DNA of 64,000 nt from Molossus alvarezi (GCA_037176705.1 CM073908.1:128577430-128641429); one strand, 5' to 3'; counted from the stretch's first letter, positions 23,465 through 35,638 are shown. Translations and numbers: made by a program. Notes: generated by a model not told the origin, from the letters alone.

Positions 23465-23720
23465 GGAAGGCATTTTATAACTTTCAAGCCCTTTGGCATA
23501 CTTCCTGGAAGTCTCAGTAATGACTATAGTTACTCTTAATTGCCTTCAACACACTTACATGAATGCTACATTCAGTTGAATTATTTCCTGGATTCCCTCT
23601 AATTAATCTGATAGCAGCTGTTTTCAGGCCTGTGCTGATTAACAGTTGCAAGACAGCTAAATGCCTAGTACAAGAAAAGCTCTCTGAAGCTTACGTATGT
23701 TCATCCACACAATTTTGTCT
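23465..23720. other. Repeat-free block with homeodomain-type TAAT words
   Basis: More balanced in composition than its surroundings and free of recognised repeats. It contains 'ctctaattaatctgatagca' and 'gtgctgattaacag', words resembling homeodomain or HNF1-type sites. A conserved noncoding element is possible, but nothing in this single sequence proves conservation. Confidence 0.2.
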
Positions 23721-24888
23721 TTTAAGCATCAACACTTCATAGACAATCTATTTTTAGTTAACCCTATTATTTGTTTATATAACTCAAATGATTTCAACCT
23801 AACTTACAGAAATAATATTGCAAAATAGTTAATAAATATTCTAATACATATTATAGAAATTCAATATTTCAAAAATAAATATAAAATTTTTTTAAAGATC
23901 CAAATAAAACAGAAAACAAATGAGGAGGTATTATAGTATGTACTTGTACTGGTTTCTTTGTTCTAGTTCAGAAAACATAAATGAACTTTACAAAACAAAT
24001 ACTATTTTAAATAAGTGATTCATTTAAAGTAAAGTTCTATTAGGCAAACCTTTAAGGTCAAACTGTACATACTTGATATTTTATTCCTTTTGACCTACAA
24101 AAATGGCAATTTGATGTGTTTCAGCCACAGGTTTAGTTCAAACAACCACAATTGAATGGCATTTTCTGCATTTTGCAATTTTAGTCTATATTTTTCCTGT
24201 TAAAAATTAAAGCTCTGATTCTGCATTTCTCTATAAAAGCATTCAAAACACAAGGTTTTCTAAAATATTGATGTCAGACCTCACAGTCTAGCATAGTCCT
24301 CTCCACCCTGGTCTTTGGCCGTGCAGATTATTCCTGCATAATTCCCATTCCTCTTTCTTTCAATTATACTATTTCCTCACTCGGCCTGGAAAAGCCTGTT
24401 AGAATCCTTCAAAGGAAAGCTAAAAGCCACTTACTCAAAAAGCTATATCAAGCATCACAAACTCAAGTGCCTCTCTGGAGGAAGCATAAATAAGCTATCA
24501 GGGCTGGAGGCAGGCCCAAGAAAGGTAGCTTAAGGGTCAGTTCCACATCACTGCAGTGGGTAAGATTTTCAAATATCATGATTTTATGGAATACACCAGA
24601 AATCTAGAATTTAATGTGTGACATCTTGATTTTAAAATGTTGGCAACAAATAAAATATAAATTCTAAACACATTGGGAATCAAGCACTTTGCCTTTGCTA
24701 ATTGGCTTCTGCCTCTTAACAGCCAGTTTGTGGCCTGTGCATCATATAATCTTCTGAGAGGAAAGTGACCTCTACATGATATATTCACTGAGCTTTACAG
24801 GGACTATCTGTCTATGTTGTAATACTGGTGTGTGTGTGTGTGTGTATATCCCACTGGTGTTGGGCATACAACAGAGTTCAATAAATAT
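23721..24888. other. Unique sequence with a short (TG)n
   Basis: Mostly AT-rich unique DNA, with a (TG)n at 24829-24845. No gene seen. Confidence 0.4.
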
Positions 24889-24889
24889 T

Positions 24890-25150
24890 TACTATTAAGA
24901 AGCAGCAGTCATAGCATTGGGTTTTACAATGCACAAACTAGAATGCAAACCCCCCTCTTGACCACTCACTATGTGTGGGATTTTAGGCAAATTGCTTATC
25001 CCCTAAAATTTGCAGTTTACTCATCAGATTTATCATAACCTACCTACTTTGTACAATTGTGAGAAGTAAATGAGATAAAACATGTTCAGTACTCAGAAAA
25101 GGACCGAGCACAAGAACAATCAAACGTTAGCCACCGTTATTAAAACCGTT
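24890..25150 (+). repeat. MIR SINE relic, near full length
   Basis: 'gcatagcattgggttttaca'-type start, 'gaccactcactatgtgtggg', 'attttaggcaaattgcttat', 'gtgagaagtaaatgagataa', 'aaaggaccgagcacaagaac' follow the MIR consensus order in sense. Confidence 0.8.
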
Positions 25151-25379
25151 ATTTTTATCATATATGTAGCATAAGCATGTGTGTATATTTCTTAAACACA
25201 TAATGCACACACATTTAACAAGATATTTTACAGAATTATAAGTATGCCTAGTATTCTACTTCATGCCCCTTTTGAGAAATCATGGCCAGAACTTTTTTAC
25301 TAATACTCCCAGACATGAAATAACCTTCCCCAAATTTTCATTTCAAGAGAATGAATTAAAAATAGCTATGTGTTTATGT
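25151..25379. other. Unique sequence
   Basis: No feature recognised. Confidence 0.35.
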
Positions 25380-25660
25380 GGAAAATTCAATAAATAAAAA
25401 ATAAAAATGAATCACTGACATACAAAAGAACGTAGATGAATTTCAAAACACTACACTGAGCAAAAGAAGGCAGACACAAAAGATTACCTACTGCATAATT
25501 CTGTGTATGTGAAGTTTAATAACAATCAAAATTAATTGATAGTAACAGAAATCAGAATGTGAGTTACCTTTGGTATATAGGAAAATCATGAGTCAAAGAT
25601 GTGCAGTGACAGAAATGTAATCCCTTGATTAGAATGTGAGTTACATATTTAGTAAAACTA
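25380..25660 (+). repeat. Old L1 3'-region fragment
   Basis: 'gaacgtagatgaatttcaaa', 'acactgagcaaaagaaggca' and 'gacacaaaagattacctact' resemble the sense L1M ORF2/3' UTR stretch that describes the C-terminal end. No intact frame. Confidence 0.6.
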
Positions 25661-25850
25661 AATAAACCATTCATTTAAGATCTGCATTTCATAAGAAGAA
25701 AATCTCATCTGAATATAAGAATTTAAAAGGTGGATTACTTAATTAAACACTTCCTGCATTTCCCTAAAAACACCAACTTAATATTAACATGAATATATTT
25801 TAAAAATTATAAAATAATATGTGAACCCACAAATACAAAGTCATTAATCC

Positions 25851-25962
25851 CACCCTGGTCAGTTTGGCTCAGCGGTTGAGCATTGGCCTGCGGACCAGAG
25901 ACTCCCAGATTCGGTTTCCACTAGGGGCAAGTACCACCAGGGGGAAAAAAAAAAAGAAAGGA
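25851..25962 (+). mobile_element. Head-only Ves SINE, copy 13
   Basis: Only the tRNA-like head is present (A-box region, 'gcctgcggaccagagactcc', B-box-like 'agattcggtttccac'), followed after about 90 bases by a poly(A) run. The flanks 'cattaatcc' (25842-25850) and 'ccttaatcc' (25963-25971) resemble a TSD, so the copy was probably inserted short rather than deleted later. Confidence 0.8.
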
Positions 25963-25971
25963 CCTTAATCC

Positions 25972-27735
25972 AATTATAACATGCAGGTTTTGAATGCATG
26001 AATTACTGGAGAAAAAGAACAATTGTTTTTTAAAGTCAATATGGTATCACTTATTAAATTATATGTTGTAGATAAACTCTATAAAGTGCAGTAAAATCTT
26101 TAACTTTTTAAACATACTGCAGGGATTGTGAAGAAAATCAATGGCATGTTAATATACAGCAAATATAGAAGTTTAAATGGGGATGAATTGGTGTTGATCT
26201 AAAGGCACGTGCTACAGGTTGGTTATTATGAATACAAGAATAGTATTATAAAGCTTTTATTTTATTCTAATTCTATAAAATACAGTGTAGAAAAAATAAA
26301 TCAGGTTATTTGTTTTCTGAATAAAGGTAACTTACTTCAGTTTACCGTAATAAAATTCTACTTTTCAACATATTTCTGATTTAGACTTTTCTCAAGTGCA
26401 GATGAACCTTGAAGATTTTTTTTCAGATCTTCTATTTTTAGTTAATTTTTATTGAATGACAACACATACTTAATTTGGGGGAAATTTTTTTCATGACCAA
26501 ATTGATAACTATCTTAACAGGATTCTGAAAACAGCATTTATAGGAATTGCAAGTCTATGTTAAAATGTAATAAATAGTAGGAAAAAAAATTAGCAAGTGT
26601 AGTTCTTCAAATATTTAAGTCCTACACTTTTAAAAGTACATCAAGCACCCTAATGCATTGGAATCATTTTTAACTGAAAGCACAAATAGGCTTTTTAAAA
26701 TTAAGTAAAAAATAAATTTTAAATGTGCAAAATATTAAATAATAAAGAAAATAAAGATATACAAATGAGAAGCACCTCCAGAAGGGTGAAATATCATTCT
26801 CTGAAAGCCCACTCTTCCATAAATGTAAAATGAACACTGGAGAAAATTTTCAAAATCAACTTTGTCAGACATCTGGAAATTAACCAAAACCTAGCAACAA
26901 TCTGAAGAATATTTACTCAATAAATATTAGAACAGTGAGCTTTATGGCATTTTAGTTTTCTTTATTCCCATCCCCCTCTTACAAGCTCTGTGTTACCTTT
27001 GGGGGAGAGGGGAAGAAACAGTAGTCTGGCAGCCAATGAAGGGGGAAGGCTAGATTTGAAACTTCCCACAAAGCTCCATCTCAAGAGGACTATTACTATT
27101 TGCAATCTGTCTTACAGGTCCTTTAAAAAGCCCCACTAAAGAACTTCTTTTTATTTGACCTGATTCATAACTTGCTCAGTGATGAAAGTGCTATCCCCTA
27201 GAGTGTTTTTAAACAATAATCAGCAGCAACTGCTTAATATTTCAGCTTCCTGAGGTGGTAACCCAAGATGGAACAAAAAAGAACATACCCAAAACACTTA
27301 AAAGGAAAATGTGAGGAATAAGATGATCCATAGGCAGCTTTGAAAAGTTATGACATATTCCAGGGGAATTAGTAGGCCACATGCATGTGCAGGGTTATGT
27401 ACATGCCCAGGGGAAAAAAAAAAAAAAGCTGAGATAGCCCTAATCTCTCTCCTCTGGATGACCTTGAGTTTCTCCACAAACTGGAACTAACGACTAAGGC
27501 AGAGTTGTCAAATGGCAAAGTACTGAAAATGTTTTCAACACACACATGCACAGAGAACCCCTGGGCAAAGATTGAGAGATTTATTGGTTCGAGGCAATTT
27601 TTTAAAAAATTCTGTCCAAGCACTAGCTTACTAATAAGTTAACCAAGCAGAGTTTTTGGTGGGATACTTAAAGAAATAATGCTGAAAGTTTCCAAATTTG
27701 ATTATAAGCATCAACCTATATAGCTAATAATTTCA
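25972..27735. other. Unique sequence, no feature recognised
   Basis: Mostly AT-rich. 26945-27250 is more balanced in composition and repeat-free. No frame with a recognisable domain. Confidence 0.4.
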
Positions 27736-28118
27736 ACAAATTCAAATAACAATAAACTCAAAGATATTCATACCTAGGCACATGTTAGTAAAATTGCCCA
27801 AATTCAAGGAGTAAGAGAATTTTGAAAGTAGGAATTGAAATACAACTATCACATACAAAGAAGTTTTAACAAGATTAACAGCTGACTTCTCATCAGAAAT
27901 CACAGAGGCCAGAAAGCAGTGAGATGAAATATTCAAAGTGTTGAGAGTAAAAGAAAGTCATCCAAGAATTCTATGTCCAGCAAATCAATTCTTCAAAAAT
28001 CAAAGACAAATTAAGGCATTCTCAAATAAACAAAAACTGAAAGAATTTGTCACTAGCAGACCTGCACAACAAGAAATACTCAAGTTAAGTTCTTTGGGCT
28101 AAAATAAAAGGACATCAG

Positions 28119-28360
28119 AGACGCAGAAATGGGATACAGACTGACAATCCCCTAAATAGGGGGGTGGTGGGGAAGAGATAAACCACAGAACTTATACGCA
28201 TGTATGCATGAACAGTGGACATGGACAACAAACTGGGGAAAGGGCAGGGAAGGAGGGGGAGGGGGGAATCAGTGGGAGAAAAAGGAGAAACATCTGTAAC
28301 AAAAATTAATTAATAAAAAAAAAAAAAGACTCAACATGGGACATTTAAAAAAAAAAAAAA
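28119..28360 (+). mobile_element. 5'-truncated young L1 3' tail, copy B
   Basis: Same family as 7811-7973 but extends about 60 bases further 5'. A perfect 13-bp TSD 'aaaaggacatcag' lies at 28106-28118 and 28361-28373. It carries two A-tracts with 'gactcaacatgggacatt' between them, so a short 3' transduction or tail rearrangement is possible. Confidence 0.88.
28235..28266 (+). other. G-quadruplex motif in L1 tail B
   Basis: Runs 'ggggaaagggcaggg' followed by G5 and G6 runs meet the G3+N1-7 rule. It occupies the same place in the element as the motif in copy A. Confidence 0.75.
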
Positions 28361-28866
28361 AAAAGGACATCAGGCAGTAGTAATTCAAATTCACATCAAG
28401 AGTTAAAGAGACCCACTAAAGGTAACTACATAGATAAATATAATGGACAATTTAAATGTATTTTTGCTTATAACACTTTTCTTCCCCCACCTCATTTCAA
28501 AGAAAATTGCATTAAGCAATAATTACAAACTGTGTTCATGGGCTCACAGGGTATAAACAAGGCATTTTTGTATGACAACATAGCAAAGTGGAGGACAAGA
28601 CAGCTATATTAAAGCAAAGTTTTGTACACAATTAAAATGAAGTTGATATTAATCCAAAATAAATTGTTTCAATATGTTAATTGTAATACCTACATCAACT
28701 CTTAAGAAGATATTCTACAATATATAATAACAATGTAAAATAATTGAAATGCTCAAATTCCCAATATAATACAAATAACTCAAATTGACTCAAAAAGAAA
28801 TAGAAAATATAAATGACCTATAACAAATAAAGACATTGAATTAGTAATTTAAAACTTTTCACAAAG

Positions 28867-29090
28867 AGCTCTGGACAGGTAGCTCAGTTGGTTAGAGTAT
28901 CGTCCTTGGTGAATTCAACCCCCAGTCAAGGCACATACCAAGGCACATCAGAAGCAACTAATGAATGCATAAGTAAGTGGAACAACAAATCGATGTTTCT
29001 TTCCTTCTCTCTTTCTTCCTTCCTCCCTCTCTCTCTAAATCAATTTTTTAAAACCATTATTTAAATAATAATAATGAAATGTTTTTTAAA
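28867..29090 (+). mobile_element. Ves-like SINE, copy 14, 'aatgaatgcataa' subfamily
   Basis: Head 'agctctggacaggtagctca', then a body carrying 'aatgaatgcataagtaagtg' and 'gaacaacaaatcgatg', words otherwise seen only in copy 28. An imperfect 16-bp TSD 'aaaacttttcacaaag' lies at 28851-28866 and 29091-29106 (one mismatch). Nested in the L1 relic. Confidence 0.9.
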
Positions 29091-29844
29091 AAAACTTTCC
29101 ACAAAGAAAATCTTAGGCCCACATGCTTCACTCGTTAAGTCTACCATGTATTCAATGAAGAATTAATACCAATTCTTCACAGACTCTTCCAAAAAATAGA
29201 AGATGAAACACTTTGCACCTCATTCTGATAACCTGATCACCCTAAATACCAGAACCAGATAAAGACATCTCAATAAATAAAAACTACAGAATAATATCTT
29301 ATAAATATAGATACAAACATCCTCAAGAAAATAATAAAAAATAAAATCCAGCACCATATAAAAAGAATTATATACCACCAACAACTGGGATATTTCTGAG
29401 AAAATCAAGGCTAGTTTAATATCCAAAAATTAATCAATGTGATGCACCATATTAATAAAAAAAAGTTTTATGACCTTTTCATCTGATAAAGAAAAAAATT
29501 AAATCCCATACCTTTCATGATAAAAAATAAATTAACAATTTAGAAACAAAAGGGTACTACTTAAACCCAAAAAACAGGGTGTCTACAAAAATCCCAGAGC
29601 TAACATCATATGAAATGGTAGACTAGATAGTTTTGTCTTGATCAGAAATTGGACAAGAATTTCCACTCTCCCCATTTCTATTCAACATTGAAACATAGAT
29701 TCTTGCTAGGGATATTAGGCAAGAAAACGAAGTAAAGGGAATCCCAAATGGAAAGGAATGAGTATTTGCAGATATGATATTATAATAAAGAAAATTCTAA
29801 GATACACTCAAACATAAAGTAACTATTTAAAATAATAAATTCAG

Positions 29845-30089
29845 CCCTGGTCAGTTTGACTCAGCAGCTGGAGCATCAGCCTGCGGACCAGAAACTTGCA
29901 GGTTTGGTTCTAGTCAAGGGCACATGCCTCAGATGCTGTTAGGTCCCCAGCCCAGGTTGGGATCCTGTGGGAGGCAGCCAATCAATGTGTCTCTCTCACA
30001 TCAATGTCTCTCTCTTTCCCTCCCTCCCCCCTTCTCACTCTATCTGAAGATAAACAGAAAAATGTCCTCGGGTGAGGATTTAAAATAAT
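29845..30089 (+). mobile_element. Ves SINE, copy 15
   Basis: 'ccctggtcagtttgactcag', 'gcctgcggaccagaaacttg' and tail 'gtcctcgggtgaggattt'. A perfect 14-bp TSD 'aataataaattcag' ends at 29844 and repeats at 30090-30103. It splits the L1 ORF2 phrase that continues 'caagggtacaggattcaaga'. Confidence 0.95.
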
Positions 30090-31107
30090 AATAATAAATT
30101 CAGCAAGGGTACAGGATTCAAGATCAATATACAAGAACCAATTTGAATTCTGTACACTTGCAATGAACAATTTGAAAATAAAATACAGAAAACAATTCTA
30201 TTTACAATAGCATCAAAAATAATAAAACCCTTAGGAGTAAACCTTACAAAAGATTCAAGACTTGCACACTGAAAACTACAAAATAATGTTGAAAGAAATT
30301 AAAGAGGATCTAAATAAATAGAAAGATGTCCCATTTCACAGATCAAAAGATTTAACATTGTCAAGATTATAATATTTCCCAATTTAAACTACAGATTCAA
30401 AGCAATCCCCCTCCAAAAAAAGAAACAAAAACAAACAAACAAACAAAAACCTAGCTTCCTTTTTTGCAGATATTGGCAATCTGTGCCTAAAATTCATATG
30501 AAAATGCAAGGAACAAAAATAGAGAAAAATGATCTTTAAAAGAACATAGTTGAAGGACTCACACTTGCCAATTTTAAAACTTAATAAAAAGCTATAGTAA
30601 TCACGAGTGTGGTACTGGCATAAGAACAGACATTCAGATCAATGGAATAAAATTGAAAGTACAAAATAAACCCTCAGATTTACAGTTAATTGATTTTTGA
30701 TAAGGACAAAAAGACAATTCCATGAAGGAAAGAATAGTATTTTCAACAAATGGTCCCTATCTCACATCACATACAAATGTTAACTACAAATGGACCAAAG
30801 ACATAAATGTAAAAGGTAAAACTATAAAACTCAGTAAAAAGCACAACTGTAAATCTTTGCTAAATTGGGTTAGAAAAGTATTTCTTACATGTGACACAGA
30901 AAGTGCAAGCAACAAAACAAAAAATAGATAAACTAGGTATCATCCAAATTAAAACTTTATATTCTTCAATGGACACTATCAAGAAAATGAAAAGACAACC
31001 CATAGATAGAAAAAAGTTACTTGAAAAACAAATTTATGATTAAGGTCTTCTATCCAGGGTACATAAAAAGCCCTTTCCTGCCAACCCAATTAAAGAATGG
31101 GCAAAGG

Positions 31108-31359
31108 GCTTTGGCCAGTGTAGCTCAGTTGGTTGGAGTGTTGTCTTGTACACTGAAAGGTTGCGGGTTTGATTTCTGGTCAAGGCACATACCCAGGTTG
31201 TGGGTTCAATCCCTAGTTCAGGTGCATGCTGGAGGCAACCAATTAATGTTTCATTCTCACATCGATGTTTTCTTTTTCTCTTTCTCCTCTCCCGTCTTCT
31301 CTCTGAAAATCAATAAAAAGCATGTCCTCGGGTGGGGATTACACAAAGAAATTTAAGAA
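31108..31359 (+). mobile_element. Ves SINE, copy 16
   Basis: 'tttggccagtgtagctcagt', 'acactgaaaggttgcgggtt' and tail 'gtcctcgggtggggatt'. The flanks 'aatgggcaaagg' and 'aatgaacaaagg' are a decayed TSD inside the L1 ORF2 phrase for the 'gggcaaaggatttgaa' segment. Confidence 0.92.
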
Positions 31360-31430
31360 AATGAACAAAGGATTTCAAAAGACATTACTTCAAAAGACAT
31401 CTCTTCAGAAGACACACAAATGACCAATAA

Positions 31431-34084
31431 GCCCATAGAGAGAAGCTTTTAATATTCTAAATTATTTTATAATATTGGAAAAGTATTATATTAACAATTA
31501 TTTGAAATAAAAAATATCAATTAATAGGCAATATTGTGTTAGATTTTTCACTGTGATGGAAATTGATGTTTATTAGGACTGATGTTCAGATATTAGGAGC
31601 ATTTTAAAGGTGCTAGTTCACATTTAATTTCCTCACACTAACAGCTGACCTTAACTGATCTCCTTCTTGTGTGCACTCATTGGCTGATGTTCTGCAATGA
31701 ACTAATTCTAAATCAATCTCTCCAGTTAGAAAAATGAAACCAGGATACAACTCTAAAAGTAGCAAAATGAGTAGTATCAATATATGTACAAACCAATCTA
31801 AAATCTAATTATAGGTCAAAATAGACAAGTGACCTGGTAAAGACATATAAACACTGGATACTCCCAGGCCCCTTGCAAAATTATAGTGTTAAAGAGAAAC
31901 AGGCTGTACATATAAAGGCATTATTATAGAAAACCTTGTGAGGAAAAGAAAAATATATTTTATAGGTAAATTAAACTTTTGGAATTATTAAAACATACAA
32001 TCATTGCTTAAAATAATTCAACTCTTAATTAAGCTAAAAGAAAAGATACTAAAATGTTAATGACATTCAATATTTGTAGGAGAGCAAAACAACCCACATC
32101 TTAATTACTTCTCTAACTTCATCTTTGCTGCAAGTATTAATAAATGAATACAAATTTTCAATACTGCAGACAGAAAAAATTAATTAAATGTACAAATAGC
32201 TACCACATAATATAAATCCTCTTCAAAGCCATTGTAGGAGAAGGTAAAATTTAATTGTTCAAATTTCAGAAAAAAAATCAAGACACTAGGGGGTTCTTTA
32301 CATGCATGAGTAAATAAGCTAATCAAGTCAGAAGAAAACCTTTTTATAACCTACATCAAAATCTCTTCTTATTTCATATTAACTGTGTTATTTGTAAATA
32401 TTCTAATTTTGGTCCCATCTGTGATATTTCATACTGAGTGAACACTTAACTTAATCCAGTATGGTTTTGATTAGACTAATGAATCAAAAGCCAACAAATT
32501 TTCCTATATATGACTCTTATGTTTTCAGCTTATAAACCTAGTTAAAAGGAGATTAATTTAAGTTTTTAGGTAATATAAATATATAGGAATTTAAGAAATG
32601 GGAGTTATTTAAATGAAAATATGTAGCTAAATAAAATATTTATACTCCACATATATCTCTACTGAGCATGAAAATATGGTGCATGTAAAAATCCTTAGAA
32701 AGCATCCTAAATAGTGATTTTTAAAAAATATTTGCACAAATAGCATCTTCAACAGCCGATATAAAAACTGCCGATATTCATATAAATTCAATTTAATTAT
32801 CCACACTGCTCTTTCCGAACATTTACACAGATAATTAATAATCTTCTCAACCAATCTACGTCACTCAGTTCACAGTATTACCAATTCAAATAATTTACAA
32901 AAATATAAGTCTTGAAATATCTATAGATTTACAGGAATGCAAATAAACCTCACTGAGTCACTGCCATTGTATTCAAAATAATACAATAATACAATCAATT
33001 ATTTATTCACTCATTATTATCAGAAAGCCAGCATGGTTATTCAAAGTACATTTTCAATATCTGAGGCTTAATTTGAATACATATTATATATTCAAATGTC
33101 AAAGATTTTTAAATATGCTGGTTTAAACTTTGAAATAAAATGGCACCACCATAATAACTTATCCTTTTGAGTGTAAAAAGTAAAATGTTGTTATTGAACA
33201 GTAAAAGGAAAAGTGACTGACATAGGTAATTATGAAGTTTGGGGGAAAGTAATTTACATTTACATATCTGTCAACTCCACAAGAAATGGCACATTCCATA
33301 ATTTGCATAGATACTTAAGTGTTACAGGCAGTTAATTTTTCCTACGTTTCACTAATACTGCAAGCATCAGATGATACCACAATATTAAACATCTTCAGAG
33401 AAAGCTCTGCCAGGTCCCACACTCTTATGCTATTCTCCATCCATCAATGGCACTGCCTGATCAGAAATCCCACTGAGAAACTTACAGCAGAACATTAAAA
33501 CACTCATGACTTCTGACAGCAATTTCGTTTTTGATAAATACCAATAAAAAACATAAAAAAAAATATCCTAACATACATCAAGTTCTCATTGGCTTCACAA
33601 GAGCATTTTTAGTACTGTTAAGAAACTGGGTTCAGTCAGATACTGTTAAACATATTAAAGGCTAAAGTTCTGTGGTTTTATAGTTGGAAAAGTCACATTG
33701 GAATGTATCCCCCTAGAAGCTTTTAGGAGATAGCCACCTCAACATAGACATCTTCATGTCCACACATCTTCATATCCTTCATAACACTTGGCATAGTGCT
33801 TCTCAGCCAATGTAGAGGTAACTAAAACAGACAATAAAAATAAGATACACTACCTCAAATACCAGGATTACTTGATCACTCCAACCTATCTGTGACTGGG
33901 ATTTCAAAAGGAATTTACACGCTGTGTCACAAGATGTTTGCAAAGATGAGAAAAATGTTTCCCACTGAAAACTTTCAGGAAACAGTCATTAAGGTATAGT
34001 TTGCTTGCTGGCAGTTGATTCCTTCAATACACATCTTAAATCAGTGCAGTCCTGTATTCTGGAATTTTAAATAAAATCATGGTA
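31431..34084. other. Unique AT-rich sequence, no feature recognised
   Basis: About 2.6 kb with no SINE, LINE word or motif-bearing frame. Strongly AT-rich. The 75-residue minus-strand frame at 32627-32854 has no recognisable domain. Confidence 0.45.
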
Positions 34085-34260
34085 ATACTATTATTGAGTA
34101 CTTTCTATGTACAAAACAAGGGAGTGGAACTTAGGAGATACAAATCTGGACAGGATGTGTTTTCTGACCCTTAGGTGGTTGTAGGAGGTTAGGATAGGAT
34201 ACCACACAGTTATATGAAAACAATGCAAAGGGAGGTAATTTAATTTACTTTCAGAGTATG
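34085..34260 (-). repeat. L2 3'-end relic
   Basis: 'ttattgagtactttctatgt', 'gaacttaggagatacaaatc' and 'ttctgacccttaggtgg' match the antisense L2 3' terminus. Diverged. Confidence 0.5.
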
Positions 34261-34480
34261 CTTATTGTCCAGATGGTGAAATGTTGGGGCAGGGGGTTGT
34301 CACAGGGTATTTGTTTTAATGGAATCCATTCAAGAGGCCATATGAGTTTAATTTGAGGTGCAGGTAAAATGAAGTATTTATTTGAATAGTTTTGCAGATA
34401 ATGAGTTTGAAATGCAAAAGAATGATCTTTATTAATTCAGGCATTTGGAAGATAATTTACATTTTTAAAAAAGCAGAGTG

Positions 34481-34704
34481 TGGCCTGGCCAGTGTGGCTC
34501 AGTGGATTGAGCATTGTCCCATGGACTGAGAAGTCCAAGTTTGATTCCCAGTCAGGGCACATTCTTGGGTTGCAGGCTATATCCCCAGTAGGGTGCATGC
34601 AGGAGGCAGCCAATTAATGTTTCTCCCTCACATGAATGTTTCTATCTCCCTCTCCCTTCCTGTCTCTCTAAAAAATCAACAACAACATATTTAAAAAAAA
34701 AGAA
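34481..34704 (+). mobile_element. Ves SINE, copy 17
   Basis: 'ggcctggccagtgtggctca', 'gattcccagtcagggcacat' and '(cctgtctctctaaaa)aatcaac'. A short TSD 'gcagagt' lies just upstream and again at about 34707. Confidence 0.92.
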
Positions 34705-34765
34705 GGAGCAGAGTATTCCCCTAATACTGAAAAACCCAATGCTACTAAGATCCAATGGTAACAAC

Positions 34766-35250
34766 CTAAGTGAGGCAGAAAAATGGCCCCTATGGATGCC
34801 CATTCCTAAATATAGGTACATGCAAATTTACCTTATATGGCAAAAGGGACTTTATATGTATGATTAAGTTAAACATTTTGAGATGAGAATATTGTACTCG
34901 ATTAATCTGGTGGGCTCAATGTAGTTACAAGGGTTGTTAAAAGAAGAAGGCAACAGGGTCAAAGTCAGAAGAAAAGAGATGTGATGACAGAAGCAGAGGA
35001 TGGAGTGATGCATTTTGAAGATGGAGAAAGAGAACACAAGGCAGGCAGACTCTAGATGCTAGAAAAGGCAAGGAAATGGATGCCCCCTAAAGTTTCCAGA
35101 AAGAACACAGATCTTCTTTCATCTTGATTTTAGCCTGTAAGACCCATGTTGAACTTCTAACCTCCAGAGAAAAATATAATAAATTTGTATTGTTTGAACC
35201 CACTAAGTTTGTAATAATTTGTTACAGCAATAATAAGAAACTATAATATA
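34766..35250 (+). mobile_element. MLT1-like (ERVL-MaLR) LTR, copy 2
   Basis: Same order of phrases as 7228-7726: 'gcagaaaaatggcccctatg', 'ttaccttatatggcaaaagg', 'cttgattttagcctgtaaga', 'taataaatttgtattgtttg' and 'gtaataatttgttacagcaa', ending near 'aagaaactataata'. Solo, diverged. Confidence 0.8.
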
Positions 35251-35454
35251 CTAAGACTAACCATCCTTATGAGGTAAAAGGAGGAATTAGAGGCAATGAA
35301 CATAATAAAAGAAACTACCAGAAAAATCAGAAGCCAAGTTGGAGACATAGGTGTCATAGTAAATATCATGGGGAGCTGGTTAATAGTTAGAATGAAAAAG
35401 AGATCAAAGAGAGTGAGATATGAGAAAATTAATAAATCTGAGGACTTAAACAGG
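35251..35454. other. Unique sequence
   Basis: No feature recognised. A 61-residue frame at 35296 runs into the L1 tail and is not a gene. Confidence 0.35.
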
Positions 35455-35469
35455 TCACTGGAAATCTTT

Positions 35470-35638
35470 TTTTTTTTTTAATTGATTAATTTTTGTTACA
35501 TATGATTCTCCTTTTTTCCCCCACTGGTTCCCCCCTCCCCCTCCCCTCCCTGCCCCTTCCCCAGATTGTTGTCCATGTCCACTGTTCATGCATACATGCA
35601 TATAAGTTCTGTGGTTCATCCCTCCCCCACCTCCCCAC
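35470..35638 (-). mobile_element. 5'-truncated young L1 3' tail, copy C
   Basis: Minus-strand copy of the 7811-7973 family: T-tract, 'ttaatttttgttacatatga', C-rich run, 'gttgtccatgtccactgttc', 'gtggttcatccctcc'. A perfect 15-bp TSD 'tcactggaaatcttt' lies at 35455-35469 and 35639-35653. Confidence 0.92.
35530..35562 (-). other. G-quadruplex motif in L1 tail C (C-rich on plus)
   Basis: The C runs 'ccccctccccctcccctccc' and 'tgccccttcccc' give at least five G tracts on the minus strand with loops of 1-2 bases. The plus strand could form an i-motif. Confidence 0.75.

Larger units (their letters stand above)
27740..31430 (+). repeat. L1 relic, 5' to mid region, with nested insertions
   Basis: Sense L1 text from the ORF1 C-terminal side ('cagctgacttctcatcagaa', 'ccaagaattctatgtccagc', 'cactagcagacctgcacaac') through ORF2 ('gttttgtcttgatcagaaat', 'gaatttccactctccccatt', 'ctatttacaatagcatcaaa', 'gattcaaagcaatcc', 'gaatgggcaaagg'). 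Inserts are an L1 tail (28119-28360) and Ves copies 14, 15 and 16. Internal ORF2 sequence is missing between about 28840 and 29110. Stops in all frames. The 69-residue frame at 30722 is an ORF2 remnant. Confidence 0.9.

Noticed and set aside
25940..25955. CCACCAGGGGG in the head-only SINE as a CTCF site
   Set aside because: The core is cut short by the A-tract, so the final GC positions are missing.
27740..31430. An active, full-length L1
   Set aside because: 5' UTR, part of ORF2 and the 3' UTR are missing, all frames carry stops, and several elements interrupt it.
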